The notes under the pieces were generated by a model, which had not been told where the DNA came from, made no database searches, and saw nothing but the letters and a program-made list of their open reading frames with translations. The position numbers and the translations under genes are program-made. Below, piece after piece: positions 49,341-59,050 of a stretch of DNA of 64,000 bases; within the stretch, counting starts at the first letter, position 1, and each line of letters opens with the position of its first letter. This DNA is from Synanceia verrucosa. Its lineage: Eukaryota > Chordata > Actinopteri > Perciformes > Synanceiidae. The stretch spans positions 22,096,954 to 22,160,953 of the forward strand of contig CM056563.1 of NCBI GenBank assembly GCA_029721515.1, read 5' to 3'.

Positions 49341-49530
49341 GGTCCTGCAACTAATGATTATTTCATTGTTTGTTTTCTCAGTTAATCGATTAGTGGTTTG
49401 GTTCAGAACATGTCAGAAAATGGAGAAAAGATGTTGATAAGCATTTCCTAAAGATGACATCCTCAAACGTCTTGTACCACCACACCTGAGAATATTCACA
49501 TTTATGAAGCTGCAAAAATCACACTTATGC
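49341..49530. repeat. GCAACTA-type dispersed repeat, left end
   Basis: CCTGCAACTAATGATTATTT, GTTAATCGATTAGTGGTTTG, ACATGTCAGAAAATGGAGAA and GACATCCTCAAACGTCTTGT are the successive landmarks of a very common fish repeat (from memory). Confidence 0.65.
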
Positions 49531-49550
49531 ATCAGTTTATATCTACATAC

Positions 49551-49629
49551 TAGGGTGGGTATTGGCAAGGACTTCACGATACAATACGTATCGCGATACT
49601 TGAGTCACGATACAATACATTATTGTGAT
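49551..49629 (+). mobile_element. TAGGGGTG-type element, copy 2 (interrupted)
   Basis: It starts TAGGGTGGGTATTGGCAAGG, then CACGATACAATACGTATCGC and CTTGAGTCACGATACAATAC. It is cut by the hAT-like element at 49630 and resumes for a short distance after 50286 (ATTGTGATATTGTG). Confidence 0.75.
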
Positions 49630-50286
49630 TAGAGCTGTGTGATATTACGATATATATTGTAATGCAATATAAAAATGTCTACCGTACGATATAAGCCTCT
49701 GTTGTTTATATCGTAATTTTAGCATGTAGCTACTTAGTTAGCTCTGTTGCTACGCTAACATAAACATTACTCTGGTTGTGGTTTAGATACGCCGTGTAAA
49801 GTACAACTCAATGTCAGAATGACCGCTGGATAATCCAAATGTATCATGCGAGTTAAAAATGTGTATTGTATGAAGCATAGACATCATATTATGACGGCTA
49901 CTGCTTTGTGGTAGCATGTTTACGTCACCGTAAGGACTTGTTTGTGGCAGGAAGTAAAAAAAAAAAAAAAAAAGTTGGAGCTCGAAAGTAAACAGAGGTA
50001 AAGCAGCATGGAGGATGTTGTGTTGCGTGTGAATGATTTATTATCGCTTAAAAACCATTTTTATTAGCAGCCAAACTGCACAGTAAAAGTCGGTACTTCG
50101 GTCGCTCTCAAAGTAAGCCTTCAGAATAAAAGCATATAAGGGATTACGCCGCAGAGGAACGGAGGAGAGCGCAATGGAAATTAAAAACACATCAGAAAAA
50201 AACACTATAACGGAATATATATCGTTATCGGGATATAAACTTGGCTATATCGAGATATAGAATTTTATCCATATCGCACAGCCCTA
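49630..50286. mobile_element. hAT-type non-autonomous element with perfect 8-bp target duplication
   Basis: The left end TAGAGCTGTGTGATAT and the right end ATATCGCACAGCCCTA are inverted at 14 of 16 positions. The direct 8-mer ATTGTGAT flanks both sides (49622-49629 and 50287-50294), the hallmark of hAT insertion. The 657-bp interior has no transposase ORF; it has an A run (49958-49973) and AT-rich subterminal CGATAT words. It is inserted into another repeat. Confidence 0.92.
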
Positions 50287-51932
50287 ATTGTGATATTGTG
50301 AAAAGGTGGAATCACAGAATTTAGACCTTTTATTCTTAAAAGTGCACTCAAACCAGCTAATCAGTGACTATCAAAATAACAACTGCAGCAGCATTAACTG
50401 CTGCAGCTCTAATAAAAACCATGATTTAAAATATTGTTTATAGGTGCTTTCTTCAGAGGAAAATCTGCCTCCCTTTATTGTTTTATTGTAAAAGTGCAGT
50501 ATGAAACTAAATGTGTTTATACATACTATCAAGTTTCTGTCATCTCCACAGGTAAAAGTAGGAAATTCCAAGGTGTCAGTTTCCACTCTTTACCTTCAGT
50601 CCAGTTTGTGTTATAAATGCCGGTGTCGGTTTTCATCATTGTTTCATCATCGCCAGGCTAATGCTGTCTGTGGAGAAACAGGAAACAGAGTCTTAGGAAA
50701 CAAACTGTTGACATAATGAAACACTGGACCTATTTCTGCAGAATATTAGGAGCTCTGGGAAGCTGGTGACGCTAATGAGAGGGTGGCTTAACCGTCTGAG
50801 CGCAGCAGGCGTTAATGAACGGGGCCAGCCAGCCACAAAGCAGCGCCTTCTCTTTTAATAGTCATCAACTTCTTAAGTCATTTTCTCCTTAAGTGATCAT
50901 AGGTTGTTGAGGGAGTGAAGGGCGAGAAACCGTCTAGAAGAGCACATAATCTACAGCAGAGGAGCTGATTATGTAAGTGAGTCAAGGCCTGTTTTAGTAA
51001 ATGAGTCACCTAGAGAGCCTGTTTACAGGAGGTCTGCCCAGCGCTCCTGTCCTGGTGAACAGTAACTCTACACTTCGGTCCTCCTGATCCTGATCCTGGT
51101 TCTGGTCCAGTCCAGCTCTGAGCTCCAGCCGCCACTATTTTCTCATTACAGCCAATTGCAGTGGAGCAGAGGAGGGACTTAGTTTGAGTGTGGATGTGCG
51201 TCTGAGTCTGAGGCTTCAGGCCAAAACAGCCCCTCTGTAGTGGCGTTACGTAAGGGAACGGAAGAATGCTTCCTCTTTACTGGCATCGTTACTCATCCTC
51301 CTGAAAACAAAACCATCCTCCACTTTGTTCCTCAGTATTTTCAAGGGAGAGCTTTCCTGAAAAATATGCACACATTTTCTTTTTTTCCCCTCATTGTTTT
51401 ACAGTTTTTTAGCTCTTCAGAGACTCACTTCCTTTTAAAGCAGTTTTTAGGAGTGAGGCCAAACATGTGGGAGCTTAACTGGCAAATTATCACTGAGGAA
51501 ACAGAATACAGTGGACTTGGATGACTTCTCACGGCAGTCTATGATAGCCTTGTTATCCTCCACTTCCTGGACAAAAGCTGTTTGAATAATTTATATAAAA
51601 TGAGTGAATTGTTCAGGGCTGCAGCACATAGCCTAACAGTACTTTTTTTTTTTTAAAAACTTGCATCCCTGTCAAGCTTGATCCCAAACACCCCTGACAT
51701 GCGCATGGCTATTTGCTTTGACCTTGCCCTGAACTCCAACCCCACGACTCGATCCTCGCTGACCCTCCGCCGGAGCTCGCTTCACATTTCACTCTTTATA
51801 AATCCACCCATCACCACGTGCCCAACCCCCAGTCGACCTGAACAGAAAGTGCATGTGCTTCAGCGGCCTGTGAAGTGTCAGCAAACAGGAGTGTTTTTCT
51901 TTATCTGGCTGCTTGACCATGTGAAAAGCACC

Positions 51933-51994
51933 AGCACGGCACAGCATAGCACAGAACTGCACGGCACAGCACAGAACTGCACAGCACAGCACAT
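51933..51994. repeat. GCACAGCACA minisatellite
   Basis: Repeated GCACAGCA units alternate with CAGAACTGCACGG over 62 bp, in the gpr146 intron. Confidence 0.85.
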
Positions 51995-52375
51995 CTAGCA
52001 ATGCTGCCTGTCTGATAAAGAGAGGCAGAGTGACACAGGAAAAGCTCTTGAACTCAAACAGGAGGAATCGTGGGTTCTGAGGTCGAGCGAAACACATTGT
52101 GAGGCGTTCACATTCAGCCAGTCAGATGCAGTGAGGTGAAATTAACAGCGTTACCCAGAGCATAATAGCTGCGCCGTGGCCGACTGTTTTTGTGTCAAGG
52201 CCTTGTTTGCCCTTCCAGAACAGAAACCACTGACAGAGAGAGAAAAAAAACACTGAATGTGGTTTTACTGTGACTCCATCTAAAGTGAAAAAGAACCACT
52301 GACAGAAAGCCATTGTCAGGAATGAATGTTACATTAATAAGCGTATTTTCTCTCATGTGTAATCACCAGATCACA

Positions 52376-52556
52376 GAGCTATGCAATATTACGATAAATA
52401 TCGTGGCGCGGTCTAGGGTATGATATTACTTGGTTAGCTCTGTTGCTACGCTAACGTTAACATTACTCCAGTTGTGGTTTAGATGCACCTTGTAAAGCAA
52501 CTCAACGTCTTAATGACAGCTGGATAATCCAAATGTATAAAATGTAAATATCGGGG
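52376..52556. mobile_element. Truncated second copy of the 49630 hAT-type element
   Basis: AGAGCTATGCAATATTACGA, TTAGCTCTGTTGCTACGCTA, GTTGTGGTTTAGATGC and GCTGGATAATCCAAATGTAT repeat the left third of 49630-50286 in the same order. It breaks off before the right terminus. Confidence 0.85.
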
Positions 52557-52591
52557 ATATATGAAGCATCAGTTTCTACCTATCTACCTAC

Positions 52592-52861
52592 TAGGGGTGG
52601 TGATTGGTATGGACCTCACAATACGATATGTATCGCAATACTTGAGTCACAATACGATAAATTATTGTGACGTTGTGATATATTGCAGTATATTGCGATA
52701 TTTTACATAATTCACTGGGAAATTTAAAATGCAGCTTAAAATCCAGGTTGTACACATGTACTGTATATGGCTGCTGCCGTGCTCACTTATCGGTGCAGCG
52801 ACACCTTGTGGAGCGGAGGTGCAAAGGTCGTTCTTCGTATCAGTATTTTTTCACACCCCTA
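52592..52861 (+). mobile_element. TAGGGGTG-type element, copy 3, both ends present (270 bp)
   Basis: The left TAGGGGTGGTGATTGG and right TTTTTTCACACCCCTA give inverted TAGGGGTG termini. The flanking 8-mers CTACCTAC and CTGCGCAC agree at five positions, compatible with a decayed hAT duplication. It contains GTGCAGCGACACCTTGTGGA near the right end. Confidence 0.75.
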
Positions 52862-53152
52862 CTGCGCACAGCTTTTTTGTGTTTTGGTGTTATATGTTAT
52901 ATAATAATTCAGTTGGTTACAATCTGCAACCTTCCCTTTTTATACTTAAACATATGCCCAAATTAGCTGTGGTGTGATGCATGATTACGACTTCAATAAT
53001 ATAATTCAACGCAACAAGGGTTAAGCACCTAGGATTGTCAACACTCCTTCTATGGATGTTTGATTTTTGTCTATTATCTCTGTACCTTACTGTAAACATC
53101 CGTATTGTTTATTATCTGTTTCTAACGTCTGTCTCTCTGACTCTGCATGCAG

Positions 53153-53192
53153 TCGACCTGTTGAGAGACTGGACCTGAGTCAGAGCCCAGCG
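53153..53192 (+). other. gpr146: gpr146 5' UTR segment of the coding exon
   Basis: These forty bases lie between the acceptor (ending 53152) and the start codon. They close the upstream ORF that begins at 46380 in the first exon (TCG ACC TGT TGA). The start context is CAGCGATGT, with G at -3. Confidence 0.7.
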
Positions 53193-54194
53193 ATGTGGCT
53201 CTGCATGGTTTATAATGAGACGGACACCAGCGTGGACTTCCGGCTCTGCCAGGACTTCGGCCTCATCCTGTCCGTCCTCTCGCTCATCTACCTCCTGGTG
53301 TGCTTCCCGCTGGGGCTGTGCTACAATGTGCTGCTGGTCGTGGTCAACCTCTCCAACAAGGTGTCCATGACCATGCCGGATGTTTATTTCGTCAACATGG
53401 CCATCGCGGGCCTCGTGCTCAATCTGGTGGCGCCGGTGGAGCTGCTGAGCTCCACCTTCACCCGCTGGCACGCCTGGGAATACAACAACGAGGTCTACAT
53501 CACCCTGCTCATCCTCTTCAACATCTCTTCTCTGGTCATCATGTACTCCACCACGCTGCTCAGCCTGGACTACTACATTGAGCGGGCGCTGCCTCGTACG
53601 TACATGTCCAGTGTGTACAACACCAAACACGTGTGCGGCTTCATCTGGGGCGGCGCCGTGCTCACCAGCTTCTCCTCGCTGCTCTTCTATGTGTGCAACC
53701 ACATCTCCACGAAGATGGTCGAGTGTTCCAAGATGCAGAACAAGGAGGCGGCAGACGCCATCATGATGTTCATCGGCTACGTGGTCCCAGCTGTGGCCGT
53801 TCTTTACGCCTTTGTGCTCATTTTGCGCATTAGGAAGGAGTCCACACCTCTGGACCAGGACTCGGCCCGCTTGGACCCTTCTATCCACAGACTGCTGCTG
53901 GCCTCAGTCTGTGTGCAGTTCATACTGTGGACCCCGTACTACATGACCTTGTTGGTGCACACTGTGGCCGGTGCACCGGGGTACATTAGCAACACACATT
54001 ACTTACCTACCTATTATTTCTTGAGATGCGTGTCCAAACTGTTGGCTTTCTCCAGCAGCTTTGCGATGCCTCTCATGTACAGGCAGATGAACAAAAACTT
54101 CTCCAACAAGCTTCAGCGGCTGCTCAGGAAGCTGCACTGCAGAGACCAGTCCTGCCCTCATGAACGCTCAACAGTGCAGCAAGTGGTGACGTGA
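53193..54194 (+). CDS. gpr146: gpr146, orphan class A G-protein-coupled receptor (333 aa)
   Basis: This is a complete single-exon CDS; the human protein is also 333 aa. It begins MWLCMVYNETDTS, with an N-glycosylation motif at residue 8. There are seven hydrophobic segments at about 24-48, 60-83, 98-122, 143-165, 187-209, 234-256 and 274-298. The family blocks SMTMPDVYFVNMAIAGL, LLSLDYYIERALPRTYMSSV, HVCGFIWGGAVLTSFSSLLF, ECSKMQNKEAADA and SKLLAFSSSFAMPLMYR are present, and the tail ends VQQVV(T). DYYIERALP replaces the usual DRY, as in human GPR146. The open frame extends upstream to 53067, but a strong acceptor ends at 53152 and the family start is the Met at 53193. In mammals GPR146 affects hepatic cholesterol output and was proposed as a C-peptide receptor; the ligand is unsettled. 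Confidence 0.96.
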   Translation: MWLCMVYNETDTSVDFRLCQDFGLILSVLSLIYLLVCFPLGLCYNVLLVVVNLSNKVSMTMPDVYFVNMAIAGLVLNLVAPVELLSSTFTRWHAWEYNNEVYITLLILFNISSLVIMYSTTLLSLDYYIERALPRTYMSSVYNTKHVCGFIWGGAVLTSFSSLLFYVCNHISTKMVECSKMQNKEAADAIMMFIGYVVPAVAVLYAFVLILRIRKESTPLDQDSARLDPSIHRLLLASVCVQFILWTPYYMTLLVHTVAGAPGYISNTHYLPTYYFLRCVSKLLAFSSSFAMPLMYRQMNKNFSNKLQRLLRKLHCRDQSCPHERSTVQQVVT

Positions 54195-54756
54195 GATCCC
54201 CCCCGCCAGGGAGATCACCCACACCCCTCCCACCCCCTGTTTTCAACCTCTTGGCGTAGCCGGCACTTATCTCCCCCCTATGGAGCCAGGATGTGACTGG
54301 GCTCCATCGCTGCTCTGGACTCTGTTAAGAGCGGCGTAGCTGACTCTGGAATTTCCTGTCACCTTCTAGAACCTGATCTGATCTCTCCAGCTCTGCAGTC
54401 AGAGGACAAACCAAGCAAAAACCACTAAGTGCTGTTATTTTTTGTCACTGAGTGAAGCTCTCCACTCAGACACTTGAGCTTTTAGTTTGTGGGCGGTAAA
54501 TTGGCACAGTCAGCTGATAGCCAGCCAGTGCATGGTTTTCTCTGAATTTCAAATATCCTGTTAGCGAGGGGACTCCCAAGCACTGTACCACTGCAGTGAC
54601 TGCAGCTTCCCTCATACGGGTGTGTTATGAACAGTCTGCTGACAGTGAGTCATTATATGCTACCAAATACAATTTATGACCCAACAAGAATAATGAATAA
54701 GTGATGCATGATAATTTCTCCTATCATACACAGCAGAGGCAGTAAGTTAATAAACT
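54195..54756 (+). other. gpr146: Probable gpr146 3' UTR
   Basis: Non-coding, with C-rich text just after the stop. The first AATAAA is at 54749-54754, immediately before a minus-strand LINE tail. A longer UTR cannot be excluded. Confidence 0.5.
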
Positions 54757-54795
54757 TAAGATAAGATAAACCTTTAGTCCCACAGTGGGGAAATG
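54757..54795 (-). mobile_element. LINE 3' tail, minus strand
   Basis: Read on the minus strand: ATTTCCCCACTGTGGGACTA, then AAGGTTTATCTTATCTTA. This is the same kind of tail as 40560-41071. Only the extreme 3' end is present. Confidence 0.7.
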
Positions 54796-54884
54796 ACACA
54801 GTGATAATATAAAGAAATTTAAGATGCATCATCTTGTTTCTGTAGACAAACACATTGCACAGCCCTGCACTGACAGATGGTAGG

Positions 54885-55142
54885 GCTGGGTATCACAAAG
54901 TACCTCGCAATACAATACTATCACAATATTTTGCCCACGATATAGCAATTCTACAATAATCAATATATTGCAAGAAATTTCATCCACAATATCTGTGTCA
55001 CTGAAGAAATTATGAATTTATTGACTGCACTGAATCAATTTCCATTGACAAAACATTGTCAATCAATTTCACATGAATGACAGCCAAGTAAAACAAAAAA
55101 GTACGTACTACATATACATATAGACACATATATATTCAGGAT
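54885..55142. repeat. TAGGGCTGGGTATC-type repeat fragment
   Basis: It starts TAGGGCTGGGTATCACAAAG and is rich in CAATATATTG and GATATAGCAA words related to the gpr146-intron elements. The right boundary is unclear and may be the start of the next element. Confidence 0.5.
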
Positions 55143-55370
55143 GGGAAAAAGTACTGATATGGCAATATATTGCGATACTTTTTCTTCTGATATAATATTG
55201 ATTTTTAATCTCTTAATATTGATTTTCCCCCCCAAAAGAAAGTCATGTTTGGAAATCCAGAGTAATGTCTGCACATGACTTTAAAAAAAAAAAACTATAT
55301 TAAGAAATTAAGAATCAATATTATATCAGAAGACAACATATTGTGATCACCATATCGATATTTTTTCCCA
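55143..55370. mobile_element. MITE with about 85-bp terminal inverted repeats
   Basis: The left TGGGAAAAAGTACTGATATG, CTTCTGATATAATATTGATT and ATCTCTTAATATTGA are matched in inverted order by TATTAAGAAATTAAGAATCA, ATATTATATCAGAAGACAAC and CATATCGATATTTTTTCCCA. The arms surround a short centre (GTCATGTTTGGAAATCCAGA...). No target duplication was obvious. A half-copy is at 48888. Confidence 0.85.
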
Positions 55371-55375
55371 AGGTG

Positions 55376-56334
55376 GCTGGTATGTGTATGTCAACCCAGC
55401 GCAGCTGATTTTTCCTCCATATTGTGTGCAAACCAACATTTTGCACTGAACAAAAGTGTTAACTGCCCTCAAACTGGAGGCCTCATCCACCTGAACGAGA
55501 AGTCCGTTCTTCCTCTCCAGAGCTGAATGCGTTAAACACAATCAGAGTAAATAAGCTTCACATTTAACTCGTCACACAATATAAGTGGTCTGTTCTCCAT
55601 ATCAAAAGCTATTTCATCTGTGGACACCAGTGCTACCCTGTAGCTAGACGTCTGTACTGCCATGAAGAGATGTTCTCATTTCATTTTTAGAAATTGCGCT
55701 CCGAGGCTTTGACAAAGAGAGTATTCTTTCACATGTCAAACTCCAGAGCATATATCATAAATTAAAAATAAATAAGTATATCCATCCACACCACTTTGAA
55801 GTACATGGAATACTTACCTACAGTAAAGCTCATATTCAGGGTTCAGACATAACCAGTATACCTCTTGTGATCTCTGCTGAAATCACATCACCTGTTCGCT
55901 ATCAGTGGTTCAGCTCATCAGAAATCAGTTTTCTGAATCTGAGCAGCCCAGTCTGTGATGTGTGGAGGAGTTCTGCCTCACATCAGGGTCACAGAGAGGA
56001 CCCTGAAGAGGTGGCATGTACATTCCCTGAATTGCATGAGTGCTTGGAAGGTTTTGTGTGGTGGAAATACGAAGCCTGGCGGCGTCTCTTCAGAGGCGTT
56101 ATGAAAACCTTCAGTCACCTGAAATGACCAGCATGTCGAGCACCTGCAAACCAACATTTGGAACTGTAATGCTGCTCACATCCAGGACAGTAATCTGCAC
56201 ATCTGCTTTGCTTTCTTTCCTGCCGCTTGGTGAAAAGTGAACAGACTAACCCAAGTCATGAAATGAAAAAGAATCTATGGAAAACTTGTTTTTGCATGAA
56301 GTGTGTTGCACCACTTCATTAGACACCGGGGGTT
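55376..56334. other. Intergenic, nothing recognised
   Basis: Short ORFs around 55867-56127 lack homology that I recognise and are probably chance. Confidence 0.5.
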
Positions 56335-56339
56335 TTTTG

Positions 56340-56685
56340 TTTGTTTTTATGTTCGTTGGTTTGCAAAATAACTCAAAAAGTTCAGGACGGATTTTGACGA
56401 AATTCTCTGGGTTGGTCAGAAGTGGCCTAACTTAAAACTGAGTAGTTTTTGGTGGTTTCCGATTCAACGGTTCCACCAAAATTTCATCAGTTTTAAGTTA
56501 GGCCACTTCTGACCCAGAGAATTTCGTCAAAAGCGTCCATAACTTTTTGAGTTATTTTGCAAACAAACAAAGAAGCTCTGGTGAAAACATAACCTCCTTG
56601 GCAGCGGGGGTAACTTTAAATAATAAAAAGTCGCTGCCACCTTGTTGGAGGTCTGCGCTCTCTGAGTGCTTTTCTACTTTTAATT
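56340..56685. repeat. Dispersed repeat (AGAGCGCAGACCTCCACCAA type), copy 2, as an inverted pair
   Basis: Bases 56352-56442 are the inverted complement of 56488-56572 (GGTTTGCAAAATAACTCAAA against TTTTTGAGTTATTTTGCAAA; GAAATTCTCTGGGT against CCCAGAGAATTTC). The right part continues as a single copy to TAACCTCCTTGGCAGCGG and GTTGGAGGTCTGCGCTCTCT, related to 31486-31735. Confidence 0.8.
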
Positions 56686-56690
56686 TGTTT

Positions 56691-58879
56691 TCTGAATAAG
56701 AAGGGCCAGTTTATTAATCATCCTGTGAACAGGAGCAGTAGCACACAGTAAATGATGCTCACTTTAATTTACACCTTTTAAATGAATAATGCTGAAATTA
56801 TTGGGTGCTCGGCTTTCACCGTAAGATTCAATGCTTTTCGTACATATGTTAAATTATTATTGAGATTATAACATTATACTGTCCTCTCTTAAACATTTTG
56901 TGACTATTAGGGATATTTTGTGTTTATTTTTTTTCTTGGTTGTGCGTATCTGCAGTCAATCAGTGTGAATCATTTCTGCTGAGGCTGTGTGTTTACATGG
57001 TGTGCTTCAGTTTGAGTTAATCATTAGTTGAACTCAGCTCAAAGTCTCGATGCTTACTGCTGGTTTTAGAATCAGAAGGCAAACAGTAGGACGTGTTGAA
57101 AGTACGAGTGGTTTCAATCAAAGCTGGTGACGCTCTGATGGAAGACGTTTAAGCAGCGTTTTCATTTTTTCTACTGTCAGAGATTGCAGTTACCAAAACT
57201 ATTATTTAATCAATCGTTCCTACAGTGACACTTGATGTATAGTGAATAGAATTTCACAGTTTTCAGCTATTCCTGTCAGTATTTTTATGCAGTTAATCTG
57301 GATGTAACTGATGTCAACTTAAGACCAGAACGCACTCAACAAAACTCTTACTTTGTTATTCGGATAATTTGAATTTCAGTCCTGATCTGGTTGAAGTAAA
57401 AGGTGAATTTAATAGCTAAATAAAAGTCACACCATTGTTTGACTTTATCATGTTGCTGCAGCACCACCTGTAGTCAAAATGTCATCATGTGTTGGTTACA
57501 AAGAAGGCCACATTTTTAACTCTAAAACAAACTTCTTGTCAGAGGGAATAATTAGACTCGAGCCTTAGTGAACTGGGCTCAAAATACAAAACAGCCCGCT
57601 CAGATTGCTGCTCAGGTCTGAGTTTGGTTTATTATTTCATGATCTCACATCAGTGTGAAGACACTGAGCAACAATCACTGAGCTCAGTTAAATAGTGAAA
57701 AACACCCAGGGTGTAAAAACAGTTTGTCAAAGTTCTCGCGTGTCGAATGTATGCAGACACATTTCAGCTATTTGAACGGCAAAACCTCAAAAGTCCTAAA
57801 TGATCTGCTTCCAGATGTGATGCTTTTGTGACTGTGTATACAAGTGTCTATGTATAATACAAAATAATGTGTATATATTGTATGTGAGAGATTTACAGGA
57901 AGACACCGTGCTCTTTCAAAAACAGAATTATTTTCTGAGAGATATATTTAGATTCTGTAAGCAATCTACTCAACTGAGTCTAAGACTGATTAAACAATAA
58001 ACTAACATGGATATTAGCACTGCTTCTTATTTCAATGAAGTCTGACAATACTTGTGATGAAAATATGTTGAAACATCTGCTCTGCAGTCTGTTGTTGAGA
58101 GGCTGTTTGTTGTGATTAATGCCTAAACTCTTTGTTCAAGCTGCAAGCTGACCAAACATCACGTTTCTGAGAGCCCAAACTATTGGTGCTTTGTTTCCGA
58201 AGCACCAATGAAATGGAAAAACACTGTTCTTACTTTACTTTTTAATTTGAAAAAGAGTGACTGGAGTTTTGCTTTCATCTGCAGCTCAAGTGGAGATGAA
58301 AACAAAGTGGTGTTAATCGCAGCTCTTGGTCCTGTGATCACGCATCCTTCAGGGCGTTGATGGGCAGGTTGTGGAGGTTTTTTCTCCCTCAGCGACAGTG
58401 GGAGCGAGGAGCTCGCCTTCAACCATGCCACTCCAAACAATCTGATAACAATCTGATAACAGTGCTGCACACAGAGCGCTGCAGGACGCCTGCAAGCAGG
58501 AGCTGGAAAAAAACTAGCAGGAAGCTAGCAGGGCCGAGATGTGAAAAATTAGACCTTTCACAATTAAAGCTCAACTGTGGAGGTAACATGTCATCACCCC
58601 AGACCCCAGCAGAACCATTGTACTGCACAGTACAATAGGGTGCATGTAATAAAGCAGAGCAAACATCAGAGGTCCAGCAGCAGAGGGAGAGGTCTTGAAT
58701 TATATGTTCTACATCTGGAAATGATATGATAATGCAGCGAACTGAACATGGTTGTCATGGTTTCCCTTTTCCTCTGGGGCCTGCAGTTTCACTTCATTCT
58801 GTCAGCTCAAGAAAACTACACAAAGAACACAAAACATCACAAACAGGTATTAACTATTTGCGTGTCATGATGGTCATGA
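56691..58879. other. Intergenic, nothing recognised
   Basis: AT-rich, with no gene, RNA gene or repeat terminus that I can support. Confidence 0.5.
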
Positions 58880-58990
58880 TGACCTCTAGCTCAGTGGGTT
58901 TGAGTCCGACATGCAGACCTGTGTCCTCTCCTCTTTCCCGTCATTACCATTACAGGCAATACAAGCCCTAAAATGTAAAAAAAAATAAAA
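58880..58990 (+). mobile_element. Decayed tRNA-derived SINE
   Basis: CTAGCTCAGTGGGTTTGAGTCC places a tRNA-like TAGCTCAGTGG next to a B-box-like GGTTTGAGTCC, with the spacer deleted. CATTACAGGCAATACAAGCC and an A-rich tail follow, like the 3' end of common fish SINEs. Too damaged to name. Confidence 0.5.
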
Positions 58991-59014
58991 TGAATTGATA
59001 TGCTATGCCACTAT

Positions 59015-59050
59015 AGGCCCCCCTGTCCTTAAACCTAGTGACGCCCCTGG
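59015..59050. repeat. hAT-like terminal fragment
   Basis: GGCCCCCCTGTCCTTAAACC then TAGTGACGCCCCTGG is the reverse complement of the familiar CCAGGGGCGTCACTAGGTTT terminus of fish hAT-like elements. The partner end was not found nearby. Confidence 0.6.

Larger units (their letters stand above)
46470..53152 (+). other. gpr146: gpr146 5' UTR intron (predicted)
   Basis: The donor is gtgagt at 46470 and the acceptor TGCATGCAG ends at 53152. The 6.7-kb intron is filled with hAT-like and TAGGGGTG-type elements, microsatellites and a minisatellite (separate entries). No gene was recognised at 46470-47439 or 50295-51930. Confidence 0.6.

Noticed and set aside
53067..53192. N-terminal extension of the gpr146 frame to an ATG at 53067
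   Set aside because: The upstream part crosses a strong splice acceptor at 53152 and has no similarity to GPR146 N-termini. Starting at 53193 gives 333 residues, the same as human.
53112..53888. 258-codon open frame on the minus strand over gpr146
   Set aside because: It mirrors the GC-rich coding frame of gpr146 on the opposite strand. Its His/Val/Glu/Asp-rich composition is that of a reverse-complement shadow, and there is no start or splice support.
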